Below are positions 1 through 5,429 of a stretch of 5,611 bases of DNA, in pieces. Under the pieces are notes generated by a model. The model had not been told where the DNA came from. It was given only the letters and a program-made list of their open reading frames with translations, and made no database searches. Position 1 is the first letter of the stretch. Each line of letters begins with the position of its first letter. A program made the translations under genes and the position numbers. The stretch covers positions 1-5,611 of the forward strand of contig CAZPXF010000111.1 of NCBI GenBank assembly GCA_964590945.1, in the 5' to 3' direction. Source of the DNA: CAZPXF01 sp964590945. GTDB taxonomy: Bacteria; Bacillota; Clostridia; Lachnospirales; Lachnospiraceae.

Positions 1-1
1 G

Positions 2-295
2 AAAGGTTACAGAGGAGCAAGATCCAAACAGTATAGAGTAGCAAAGCAGTCCGTAATGAGAGCGCTCGCTTCTTCTTACGCAGGAAGAAAACAGCGCAAG
101 CGTCAGATGAGACAGCTCTGGATCGCACGTATCAATGCTGCAGCCAGAATGAACGGACTTTCCTACAGCAGATTTATGTATGGCCTTAAGCTTGCAGGCA
201 TCGAGATGAACAGAAAGATCCTTGCAGATATGGCTGTCAATGATCCGGCTGGATTTGCAACGCTTGCCGAGACTGCAAAGGCTAAGCTTGCATAA
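2..295 (+). CDS. rplT: 50S ribosomal protein L20, 5'-truncated by window edge
   Basis: L20 is a primary 23S rRNA-binding protein needed early in 50S subunit assembly. In many bacteria it also represses its own infC-rpmI-rplT operon; that is family knowledge. The reading frame is open from base 2 and begins KGYRGARSKQYRVAKQSV, which is the conserved L20 N-terminal region, so the ATG at 56 is an internal methionine and not the start. Visible are 97 residues; a normal L20 of about 118 residues would lack only some 21 N-terminal residues here. The conserved blocks RKRQMRQLWIARINAAAR and GLSYSRFMYGLKLAGIEMNR are intact, and the protein ends ...AKAKLA before a TAA. The upstream partners infC and rpmI are expected to lie outside the window. 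No U-rich terminator follows the stop; the next convincing one is after tRNA-Pro. Confidence 0.97.
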   Translation, partial: KGYRGARSKQYRVAKQSVMRALASSYAGRKQRKRQMRQLWIARINAAARMNGLSYSRFMYGLKLAGIEMNRKILADMAVNDPAGFATLAETAKAKLA

Positions 296-342
296 GCAAC
301 GGGGATTGTATTCTGATTTTATGCAGATCAATTGCGAATGTG

Positions 343-381
343 TGCTGGTCATCAATTATACCGTGTGGCTGGTGACCAGCA
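343..381 (+). other. 12-bp hairpin between rplT and tRNA-Pro, no U-tract
   Basis: Bases 343-354 pair with 370-381 (TGCTGGTCATCA with TGGTGACCAGCA, one T-G wobble) around a 15-nt loop. No run of T follows, so it should not work as an intrinsic terminator. It could be an RNA processing site or a protective 3' structure for the rplT message, with transcription continuing into the tRNA. The pairing is seen in the sequence; the role is inference. The rest of the 161-nt spacer between rplT and the tRNA holds no ORF with a ribosome binding site and no convincing promoter. Confidence 0.5.
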
Positions 382-456
382 GTAAGTGCAAAGTATTACG
401 ATGAATTCAACAAGTTCAATTCTTCCTGCCATACAGGCGGTTGTGATTGATATTAT

Positions 457-531
457 CGGGGTGTGGCTCAGTTTGGTCAGAGCGCCTGGTTAGGGATCAG
501 GAGGCCGCAGGTTCAAATCCTGTCACCCCGA
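457..531 (+). tRNA. tRNA-Pro, anticodon AGG
   Basis: A full cloverleaf folds by hand. The acceptor stem is CGGGGTG (457-463) with CACCCCG (524-530), discriminator A531. The D stem is GCTC/GAGC. The anticodon stem CCTGG/TCAGG closes the loop TTAGGGA (490-496), giving anticodon AGG at 492-494. The T stem is GCAGG/CCTGT with loop TTCAAAT. The CGGGGTG...CACCCCGA ends are typical of bacterial proline tRNA. CCA is not encoded (TTT follows), so it must be added enzymatically. Wobble base A34 is unusual for bacterial proline tRNA, where TGG, GGG or CGG are the common anticodons. It would need deamination to inosine to read beyond CCU. The gene lies between rplT and a terminator, so cotranscription with the ribosomal protein operon is plausible. 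Confidence 0.95.
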
Positions 532-540
532 TTTGATTAT

Positions 541-580
541 GGCATGGCTTTCCAAAATGGAATTCCATGCCTTTTTTGTT
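541..580 (+). terminator. Rho-independent terminator after tRNA-Pro
   Basis: GGCATGG (541-547) pairs perfectly with CCATGCC (565-571). An inner stem TTCCA/TGGAA (550-554 with 558-562) closes an AAA loop. A run of six T (572-577) follows at once. It would end the tRNA-Pro transcript and, if there is read-through from the left, the rplT operon. Confidence 0.88.
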
Positions 581-631
581 GCCATACATACGAAAAAAAC
601 ATAATTAAAACACAAAAATGCTTTATGTAAA

Positions 632-660
632 TTGAAAAGCAATCGAAATTCTGATATACT
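632..660 (+). promoter_or_regulatory. SigA-type extended -10 promoter for the CHAP protein gene
   Basis: The -35 box is TTGAAA (632-637, 5/6 to TTGACA). A 17-nt spacer leads to the -10 box TATACT (655-660, 5/6 to TATAAT), preceded by TG one base upstream (652-653), which makes an extended -10. The 40 bases upstream are strongly A-rich (591-630), resembling an UP element. Transcription would start near 666-668, giving a leader of about 50 nt to the ATG at 716. The in-frame TTG at 632 is this -35 box and so cannot be the start codon. Confidence 0.85.
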
Positions 661-715
661 TAAAAGACTACAGACAAGTTTGAGGTTGTTTACGTTTCAG
701 AAAGGATTTTCGAAA

Positions 716-2245
716 ATGAAGTTCTTAAAAAGAGCATCGATTGTGCTTTTTGCGGCGCTGTTGCTTGGATTTGCAGCCTGTCCGGCCAATTCGCACGCTG
801 CGACAAAGATTACGATCAGTAATGTCAAAGCTCCGGCAAGCAGTCTGGTGAAAGGGAAAAGCGTATCGCTTCGCGGAATTATCAAATCAAATTCCAAAAT
901 TACGAAAGTAACCGGCAAGATCGTAAAAAGCTCTAATAAAAAGACATATTTCTCGAAGACGGTGAAGCCGAAGAGTTATTCTTACTCTCTGGCAGGGCCG
1001 ATCGATTCGACATTGAAGTTTGGAAAGCTTCCTACAGGAAAATACAGCTACGTTGTGACGGCAACAACCGCCTCCGGAGTCAGCAAGAAGGTGATCAATA
1101 AGACCTTTCGTGTCGTGAAGACGGCAAGTAAGATGTCCGTCAGTCCGAAGATCGGTTCTTCCACGATCACGAAGGGCAAAGGGACGCTGGTCTACGGTTA
1201 CGTCAAATCAAACTACAAAATTACCAAAGTTACGGCGCAGATCGTCGGCACGACATATGTAAAGACGGTGAAGCCGAATGCGAAATCCTTCAATCTCGTA
1301 GCGGTGGACAGCGCCATGAAGTTCAGCAAGCTGAATGTTGGTACATATAATCTGAAGGTTACGGCGGCGGATAGTTCAGGGACAACGAAATCCAAGAAGG
1401 TTGCCTGCACGGTTACCTCTTCTTCTTCGGTTACTTCGTCCGGGAAATCCAACAGCAAGCTTACCGTATCGCCGAAGGTTTCCCCGTCAACTGCAACGGC
1501 GGGAACGGGGATCTTTGTCTATGGAACGGTGACTTCTAATTATAAGATTACGAGCGTGACGGCGGAGATCGTGGGGACAGGCTATAAAAAGACCGTATCG
1601 CCAAAATCCCTGTCTTATAATCTTGCCGGTATGGATTCCGCGATGAAATTCAGCGCGCTTTCGGCGGGCGTCTATGTTCTTCAGGTGACGGCAAAGGACG
1701 CTTCCGGCAATCAGGTGACAGGGCAGACGACCTGTACGCTGACTGCAAGGAATATAGTTGCAGATGGAACGGCAAATGCGATGGTGAACGTTGCGCTGAG
1801 CGAGCCGAATGCCAATGTAGGTCTGAGTAATAAATATAATAATTATTCGGGCGCCGCATGGTGCGCATATTTTGTCGCATGGTGCGCAAGGGAGTCCGGC
1901 GTTTCGACGACAGCGATCCCGAATTCCTATCTGTGCAGGAATCTTGTGAGCTATTATCAGGGACTGAAGAGATATTATACATACGCAAAGGTGAAAGCAG
2001 GTACATATACGCCGAAGAAGGGCGATCTGATCTTCTACAGTAAGTCGCGCGGAGGAACGGCGTCGCATATTGGCATTGTTACATCGGTCAATACATCGAC
2101 AAAGCAGATCACAACCAAAGAAGGAAATACCAATACATCATCCGGCGGTTCGTGGGTATATAGCTATACGATGTCTTATGCAAGTGACAAGCCCTGGTCG
2201 GGGTACAGTCAGTATATTATAGGATATGCGCATCCGGGGTATTAA
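716..2245 (+). CDS. Secreted CHAP-domain peptidoglycan hydrolase with three Ig-like repeats
   Basis: The 509-residue product is predicted to be exported and to cleave amide bonds in peptidoglycan, as CHAP amidases/endopeptidases do. The signal peptide spans residues 1-28: basic MKFLKR, a hydrophobic core, and likely cleavage after S-H-A (26-28). Three homologous Ig-like repeats follow at about 32-134, 140-234 and 249-343, with a Ser-rich linker (234-247) before the third. The C-terminal CHAP domain covers about 354-507: nucleophile Cys383 in AWCAYFVAWC, His451 in SHIGIV, and Glu469 with Asn471 in KEGN. The start at 716 is chosen because AAAGGA (701-706) sits 9 nt upstream, the signal peptide begins there, and the in-frame codons further upstream lie in the promoter. 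C22 follows F-A-A, a poor lipobox, so a lipoprotein is less likely. No LPXTG anchor or transmembrane tail is seen; the Lys-rich repeats may hold the protein to the wall. The gene has its own promoter and terminator. The exact bond cut cannot be told, and a toxin or effector role is possible but unsupported. Confidence 0.9.
   Translation: MKFLKRASIVLFAALLLGFAACPANSHAATKITISNVKAPASSLVKGKSVSLRGIIKSNSKITKVTGKIVKSSNKKTYFSKTVKPKSYSYSLAGPIDSTLKFGKLPTGKYSYVVTATTASGVSKKVINKTFRVVKTASKMSVSPKIGSSTITKGKGTLVYGYVKSNYKITKVTAQIVGTTYVKTVKPNAKSFNLVAVDSAMKFSKLNVGTYNLKVTAADSSGTTKSKKVACTVTSSSSVTSSGKSNSKLTVSPKVSPSTATAGTGIFVYGTVTSNYKITSVTAEIVGTGYKKTVSPKSLSYNLAGMDSAMKFSALSAGVYVLQVTAKDASGNQVTGQTTCTLTARNIVADGTANAMVNVALSEPNANVGLSNKYNNYSGAAWCAYFVAWCARESGVSTTAIPNSYLCRNLVSYYQGLKRYYTYAKVKAGTYTPKKGDLIFYSKSRGGTASHIGIVTSVNTSTKQITTKEGNTNTSSGGSWVYSYTMSYASDKPWSGYSQYIIGYAHPGY
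809..1744 (+). repeat. Three tandem Ig-like protein repeats inside the CHAP gene
   Basis: Repeat 1 is encoded at 809-1117, repeat 2 at 1133-1417 and repeat 3 at 1460-1744. All share an SNxKITxVT block (protein residues 58-65, 165-172, 274-281), a KTVxP block, a DSxxKF block (97-102, 198-203, 307-312), then L-x-x-G-x-Y and VTA strands. Repeats 2 and 3 are the closest pair (SNYKIT, IVGT, DSAMKFS in both) and are 95 residues each; repeat 1 is 103 and more diverged. This suggests an older duplication followed by a more recent one. The beta-rich pattern fits a bacterial Ig-like wall- or carbohydrate-binding module; the ligand is unknown. Confidence 0.8.
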
Positions 2246-2259
2246 TTACAGTTATTCGG

Positions 2260-2301
2260 GCTGTTGTCTGAACAGAGCTTCAGGCAGCAGCTTTTGATTT
2301 T
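2260..2301 (+). terminator. Intrinsic terminator after the CHAP gene, abutting the next RBS
   Basis: Bases 2260-2272 pair with 2279-2291 (13 bp with two G-T wobbles) around the loop CAGAGC, followed by TTTTGATTTT (2292-2301). It begins 14 nt after the CHAP stop. It ends one base before the ribosome binding site of the LOG gene (2303-2309), so it also lies in that gene's leader and any read-through must pass it. Confidence 0.8.
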
Positions 2302-2318
2302 GAAGGGAGAGAAATAAA

Positions 2319-2855
2319 ATGCGGATCTGTGTTTACGGCGCGGCGAGCGAGGAAATCGATCGGAAATATCTGGAAGCGGCGGAGGCGCTGGGATTGCAAA
2401 TGGCGCAGAGGGGACACAGCCTCGTATTTGGCGGAGGGGCGACCGGCCTTATGGGAGCCGCCGCGCGCGGCGTTATAAGGGGCGGCGGGAAAATGCTTGG
2501 CGTTGCGCCGGAATTTTTTAAAATGCCGGGGGTACTCGTTGAGGGCGATGTGGAAATGATCTACACCCGGACAATGCGCGAGCGTAAGCAGTTGATGGAA
2601 GAAAAATCCGATGCGTTTGTCATGACGCCGGGCGGGATCGGAACCCTGGAAGAATTTTTCGAGATCCTGACCCTGAAACAGCTTGGGCGCCATGAGAAGC
2701 CGATCGCCGTATTGAACGTGGACGGATACTACGACCGGCTGTTCGAATTTCTGGATCATGCGAAGGGGGAAGGGTTTCTGAACCGGGGGTGCCGGGAATT
2801 GTTTGGCATATTTGCACATGAGGAAGAATTGCTTGCATACCTGGAAGGAATGTGA
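2319..2855 (+). CDS. LOG-family nucleotide 5'-monophosphate phosphoribohydrolase (TIGR00730-type)
   Basis: LOG proteins hydrolyse the N-glycosidic bond of (cytokinin) nucleoside 5'-monophosphates, releasing free base and ribose 5-phosphate. They adopt a cytosolic Rossmann-like fold and were long misannotated as lysine decarboxylases. The 178-residue length suits the short bacterial type. Visible motifs are the N-terminal beta strand MRICVYGAAS, GGGATGLMGA (38-47), the MRERK block (86-90, with the conserved Arg89), and the signature PGGIGTLEE (104-112, catalytic Glu112). AAGGGAG (2303-2309) sits 9 nt before the ATG. The gene stands alone between the CHAP gene and the peptidase operon, with a terminator immediately upstream, so its own promoter is not obvious. 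Its sequence is more GC-rich than its neighbours (41 G/C in 2401-2460). The true substrate in a bacterium of this kind is unknown; AMP-like nucleotides or nucleotide salvage are possible. Confidence 0.9.
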   Translation: MRICVYGAASEEIDRKYLEAAEALGLQMAQRGHSLVFGGGATGLMGAAARGVIRGGGKMLGVAPEFFKMPGVLVEGDVEMIYTRTMRERKQLMEEKSDAFVMTPGGIGTLEEFFEILTLKQLGRHEKPIAVLNVDGYYDRLFEFLDHAKGEGFLNRGCRELFGIFAHEEELLAYLEGM

Positions 2856-2860
2856 ATGAT

Positions 2861-2893
2861 TTGACTTGAATATTTCAGCATTTGTAGTAAGAT
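2861..2893 (+). promoter_or_regulatory. Candidate promoter for the peptidase-kinase operon
   Basis: TTGACT (2861-2866, 5/6 to TTGACA) and the overlapping TTGAAT (2866-2871, 4/6) lie just after the LOG stop codon. TAAGAT (2888-2893, 4/6 to TATAAT) sits 21 nt from the first and 16 nt from the second, so TTGAAT-16-TAAGAT has the workable spacing. The short A/T-rich gap before a strong ribosome binding site fits a promoter, but the boxes are imperfect. Confidence 0.4.
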
Positions 2894-2931
2894 AAATGGT
2901 AGAAAAAATACATATCAGGGAGGTTTTGATA

Positions 2932-3816
2932 ATGAAAATAACAGAAGGTTATATGGATTTCAAGGGTTACAAGACCTATTACAGGATCGCAGGAGAATGC
3001 ACAGGCAATAAGAAGCCGCTGGTACTTCTTCACGGCGGCCCGGGATCTTCGCACAATTATTTTGAAGTGCTGGATCGTCTGGCAGAGGAGGATGGACGTG
3101 CTCTTATCATGTATGATCAGATCGGATGCGGTGAATCTCAGGCTCCGGGACGTACGGATCTTTTCAACAGGGACGTCTGGACGGATGAGCTTGCAGCGCT
3201 CAGAGAGCATCTGGGGATCAAGCAGATGCATCTTCTCGGACAGTCCTGGGGCGGTATGCTTCTTCTTGAGTATGTCTGCGGAAGAAAGCCGGAGGGCATT
3301 TCCAGTATCATTCTTGCAAGTACGCTCCCTTGCTCCGAGCTTTGGGGAAAGGAACAGAGACGTATGATCAAAGAACTGCCGCAGGAGATGCAGGATGCGA
3401 TCGCAGAGGCAGACCGCACGGGCGATTACAGTACGGAAGCGTATGCGAAGGCGAATGATGAATTTATGCTTCGCCATTGTGCACCGGTTTGGACAAAGGA
3501 CGATCCGGAATGCCTGACAAGACCAAAGGGAAGCGGAACGGAAGCATATGTCACAGGATGGGGACCGAATGAATTTACCCCGCTTGGCAATCTGAAGGAT
3601 TTCGACTGGACGGATGAGCTTAAGAATATCCAGGTTCCGGCGCTTGTTACAAGCGGTCTTTCCGATCTGTGTACGCCATGGATCGCTAAGCTGATGTACG
3701 ACGAGATTCCGAATTCTGAGTGGGAGCTGTTCGAGTACAGCCGTCATATGGCGTTTGCAGAAGAGAACGACAAATATGTTGAAGTTCTGAAAAAATGGTT
3801 GAATAAGAACGATTAA
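2932..3816 (+). CDS. pepI: Proline iminopeptidase-family alpha/beta hydrolase (peptidase family S33)
   Basis: This is a cytosolic serine hydrolase expected to remove N-terminal proline or other residues from small peptides. It matches the PepI / tricorn-interacting factor F1 group, whose members are about 290-295 residues; this one is 294. Motifs in order are the oxyanion loop HGGPG (34-38), DQIGCGES (62-69), the nucleophile elbow GQSWGG (Ser105), the catalytic Asp245 in GLSDLCTP, and His272 in SRHMAF. The lid (about 130-225) is where this family varies in specificity, so amino-acid amidase or another small-peptide activity cannot be excluded. The start at 2932 is chosen because AGGGAGG (2917-2923) lies 8 nt upstream; an in-frame ATG at 2896 has no ribosome binding site and would add 12 atypical residues. 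The next gene starts 5 nt after the stop, so the two are probably cotranscribed. Leucine use is CTT-rich (16 of 31) and proline use is CCG-rich (11 of 14). Confidence 0.9.
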   Translation: MKITEGYMDFKGYKTYYRIAGECTGNKKPLVLLHGGPGSSHNYFEVLDRLAEEDGRALIMYDQIGCGESQAPGRTDLFNRDVWTDELAALREHLGIKQMHLLGQSWGGMLLLEYVCGRKPEGISSIILASTLPCSELWGKEQRRMIKELPQEMQDAIAEADRTGDYSTEAYAKANDEFMLRHCAPVWTKDDPECLTRPKGSGTEAYVTGWGPNEFTPLGNLKDFDWTDELKNIQVPALVTSGLSDLCTPWIAKLMYDEIPNSEWELFEYSRHMAFAEENDKYVEVLKKWLNKND

Positions 3817-3821
3817 TTACT

Positions 3822-4649
3822 ATGACACATAATAAACAGAAAAAAATAGCGGTTATCAATGATATATCCGGTTATGGAAGATGTTCGATCGCGGTGGAGC
3901 TTCCGATCATTTCCGCCATGAAAATACAGTGCTGCCCGCTGCCTACTTCTATTTTTTCCAATCATACAGGATTTGAGAGTTATTATTTTGATGATTATAC
4001 AGATCATATGGAGGATTATTTTGGAGAGTGGAAGAAGCTGGATCTGCAGTTTGACGGAATCAGTACAGGATTTCTCGGATCCGGCAGACAGATCCATATC
4101 GTGGAGAAGTTTCTTCGGGAATTTAAGACGGATGAGACGATCGTCATCGTTGATCCGGTCATGGGCGATTACGGCAAGATGTACGCAACGTATTCCATGG
4201 AAACCTGTCTGGAGATGCGAAAGCTGATCCCTTATGCAGAGATCATCACACCGAATCTTACGGAGGCGTGCATTCTTGCGGGGATTCCATATCAGGATAA
4301 ATGGCGTAAGAAGGAGCTGATCGCTCTTGCGGAAAGGCTCTCGGAAATGGGTCCGGAGAAGATCGTTATTACCGGAATACCGCAGGGTGGATTTATCACA
4401 AACTGCTGTTACGAGAAGGGGTTTGAGACAAAGTTCCTGCGTACGATGAAGGTCGGGATGCAGCGCTCCGGAACGGGGGATATTTTCTGCGCGATCATTT
4501 CCGCGGATGCGGTGAATGGGACGCCGTTCCAGGAATCTGTGAAGAAGGCGTCGAGATTTATAAAGAAATGTATACAGCGCTCGATCGAACTTGAGATTCC
4601 ACTTACAGACGGAGTATGTTTTGAGGAATTCTTAAGTAAATTGAAGTAA
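3822..4649 (+). CDS. Pyridoxamine/pyridoxine kinase (PdxK/PdxY-like, ribokinase superfamily)
   Basis: The predicted role is ATP-dependent phosphorylation of pyridoxamine, pyridoxine or pyridoxal in vitamin B6 salvage, leading to PLP in the cytosol. The 275-residue product shows DISGYGRCS (14-22, substrate-binding start of PdxK/ThiD-type kinases), DPVMGDYGKMY (111-121), TPNLTEA (143-149) and the anion hole/catalytic GTGD (217-220, base Asp220). The length is close to that of PdxY proteins (about 285-290). A hydroxymethylpyrimidine kinase (ThiD) is the main alternative, but the DPVMGDYGK and TPNLTEA context fits pyridoxal-type kinases better. The ATG at 3822 is only 5 nt after the peptidase stop and has no recognisable Shine-Dalgarno at the usual distance, so translation probably depends on coupling to the upstream gene. 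The next in-frame ATG (residue 33) would remove the substrate motif. Confidence 0.9.
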   Translation: MTHNKQKKIAVINDISGYGRCSIAVELPIISAMKIQCCPLPTSIFSNHTGFESYYFDDYTDHMEDYFGEWKKLDLQFDGISTGFLGSGRQIHIVEKFLREFKTDETIVIVDPVMGDYGKMYATYSMETCLEMRKLIPYAEIITPNLTEACILAGIPYQDKWRKKELIALAERLSEMGPEKIVITGIPQGGFITNCCYEKGFETKFLRTMKVGMQRSGTGDIFCAIISADAVNGTPFQESVKKASRFIKKCIQRSIELEIPLTDGVCFEEFLSKLK

Positions 4650-4654
4650 TGATC

Positions 4655-4687
4655 CGGCGGCAGTGAGGACTGCCGCCGCTGATTTAT
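4655..4687 (+). terminator. Strong GC hairpin after the kinase gene, weak U-tract
   Basis: CGGCGGCAGT (4655-4664) pairs perfectly with ACTGCCGCCG (4669-4678) around the tetraloop GAGG. The tail is CTGATTTAT, so the T-run is short and displaced by four bases. It starts 5 nt after the kinase stop and ends at the ribosome binding site of the radical SAM gene. It is probably an inefficient terminator that lets some transcription pass, or a 3'-end stabiliser. Confidence 0.6.
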
Positions 4688-4701
4688 AAGGGGGAAATGA
4701 A

Positions 4702-5304
4702 GTGGAGATCTTATATGAAGTACATAATAACCTGTATGTGAACCTGACAAATAAATGTCCTTGCGCCTGTACCTTCTGCCTGCGCCAGACGACGGACCGT
4801 ATGGGAAGCTCCGGAAGCCTCTGGCTGGAGAGAGAGCCGTCTCTGAAAGAAGTGAAGGCCGAATTTGACAGGTTTGACATGACAAAATATCAGGAACTGG
4901 TATTCTGCGGCTTCGGGGAGCCGACAGAGGCGCTGGATGTGCTGCTGGGGACTGCGAAATTTGCCAAAGAGAAATTCGGGATTCAGACACGTATCAATAC
5001 AAATGGACTTGGCAGCCTTGTGAACGGCAAGGATATCGCGCCGATGCTGGAGGGACTGATCGACACGGTATCGATCAGCCTGAACAGTCCGCATGCAGAG
5101 GAGTACCATGCGCTTGTGAGAAGTAAATTTGGGGACGTATCCTTCGGTGCGATGATCACATTTGCAAAGGAGTGCACAAAATATGTGCCGAATGTTGTGA
5201 TGACAACGGTAGCTACGACGATTTCTAAGGAGGATGAGGCAGAGTGTCAGAAGCTCTGTGATGAGATCGGGGCAAGATACCGGATCCGTCCGTGGGAAGG
5301 ATAG
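4702..5304 (+). CDS. TatD-associated-type radical SAM protein
   Basis: This is a small radical SAM enzyme of unknown substrate. The cluster motif is C19-x3-C23-x2-C26 (in NKCPCACTFCLRQ) and would bind a [4Fe-4S] cluster that reductively cleaves S-adenosylmethionine. An extra Cys21 lies inside the motif. GFGEPT (70-75) corresponds to the SAM-contacting GGE motif, followed by NTNG (99-102) and the strand SISLNS (124-129). The N-terminal YEVHNNLYVNLTNKCPCACTF region and the 200-residue length resemble the family often found next to or fused with TatD nucleases (TIGR04038-like, recalled rather than searched). No TatD gene is present in this window. The start is GTG at 4702, supported by AAGGGGG (4688-4694) 7 nt upstream; the ATG at 4697 is out of frame and ends after 14 codons. 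No auxiliary-cluster SPASM or Twitch domain is visible. The gene follows the kinase by 52 nt, with a hairpin between them. Confidence 0.85.
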   Translation: MEILYEVHNNLYVNLTNKCPCACTFCLRQTTDRMGSSGSLWLEREPSLKEVKAEFDRFDMTKYQELVFCGFGEPTEALDVLLGTAKFAKEKFGIQTRINTNGLGSLVNGKDIAPMLEGLIDTVSISLNSPHAEEYHALVRSKFGDVSFGAMITFAKECTKYVPNVVMTTVATTISKEDEAECQKLCDEIGARYRIRPWEG

Positions 5305-5348
5305 GATAGTCTTCAATGCGGATTTTATTCCTGTGAAGAACAGAAAAT

Positions 5349-5383
5349 GGAAAGGACTTCCTGCGCCAGTTTCCTTTGCCTTT
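5349..5383 (+). terminator. Imperfect hairpin after the radical SAM gene
   Basis: GGAAAGGA (5349-5356) pairs with TCCTTTGCC (5372-5380), leaving G5378 bulged, over a 15-nt loop, then TTT. It lies about 45 nt after the radical SAM stop and is the only rightward candidate there besides the tRNA-Leu terminator hairpin, which lacks a U-tract on this strand. It is weak. Confidence 0.3.
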
Positions 5384-5391
5384 ATAACAAG

Positions 5392-5420
5392 AAAAAACCT
5401 GTACCTCAATGAGATACAGG
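5392..5420 (-). terminator. Rho-independent terminator of tRNA-Leu
   Basis: On the minus strand CCTGTATCTC pairs with GAGGTACAGG (10 bp, one T-G wobble) around a 3-base loop, followed by six T (complement of A5392-5397). It begins 10 nt past the tRNA discriminator base. Read rightward, the same hairpin has a C-A mismatch and a poor T-run (CTTTCTT), so it mainly serves the minus strand. Confidence 0.88.
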
Positions 5421-5429
5421 CTTTCTTCA

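Noticed and set aside
222..404. Open frame of 60 codons overlapping the end of rplT
   Set aside because: It lies mostly inside rplT in another frame, has no ribosome binding site, and its tail runs through the spacer hairpin.
451..456. TATTAT just before tRNA-Pro as a -10 box
   Set aside because: It touches the mature 5' end, so transcription would begin inside the tRNA.
716..790. CHAP protein as a lipoprotein through Cys22
   Set aside because: The residues before Cys22 are F-A-A, not a good lipobox, and a better type I cleavage site (SHA) follows at residues 26-28.
1487..2068. Long minus-strand open frame of 193 codons opposite the CHAP gene
   Set aside because: It is antisense to a clearly coding gene with intact catalytic motifs, has no recognisable domain, and is Cys/Arg-rich as expected for a shadow frame.
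2896..2931. Upstream ATG for the peptidase
   Set aside because: There is no ribosome binding site before 2896, whereas AGGGAGG precedes the ATG at 2932 at ideal spacing and the resulting 294 residues match the family.
2875..3747. Minus-strand open frame of 290 codons opposite the peptidase gene
   Set aside because: It mirrors the peptidase reading frame; the forward protein has full S33 motifs and a strong ribosome binding site, while the reverse product resembles no family I know.
4621..4650. TTGAGG-18-AGTAAT with an upstream TG as a promoter for the radical SAM gene
   Set aside because: Both boxes are only 4/6 and the start would fall within the GC hairpin; not strong enough to list.
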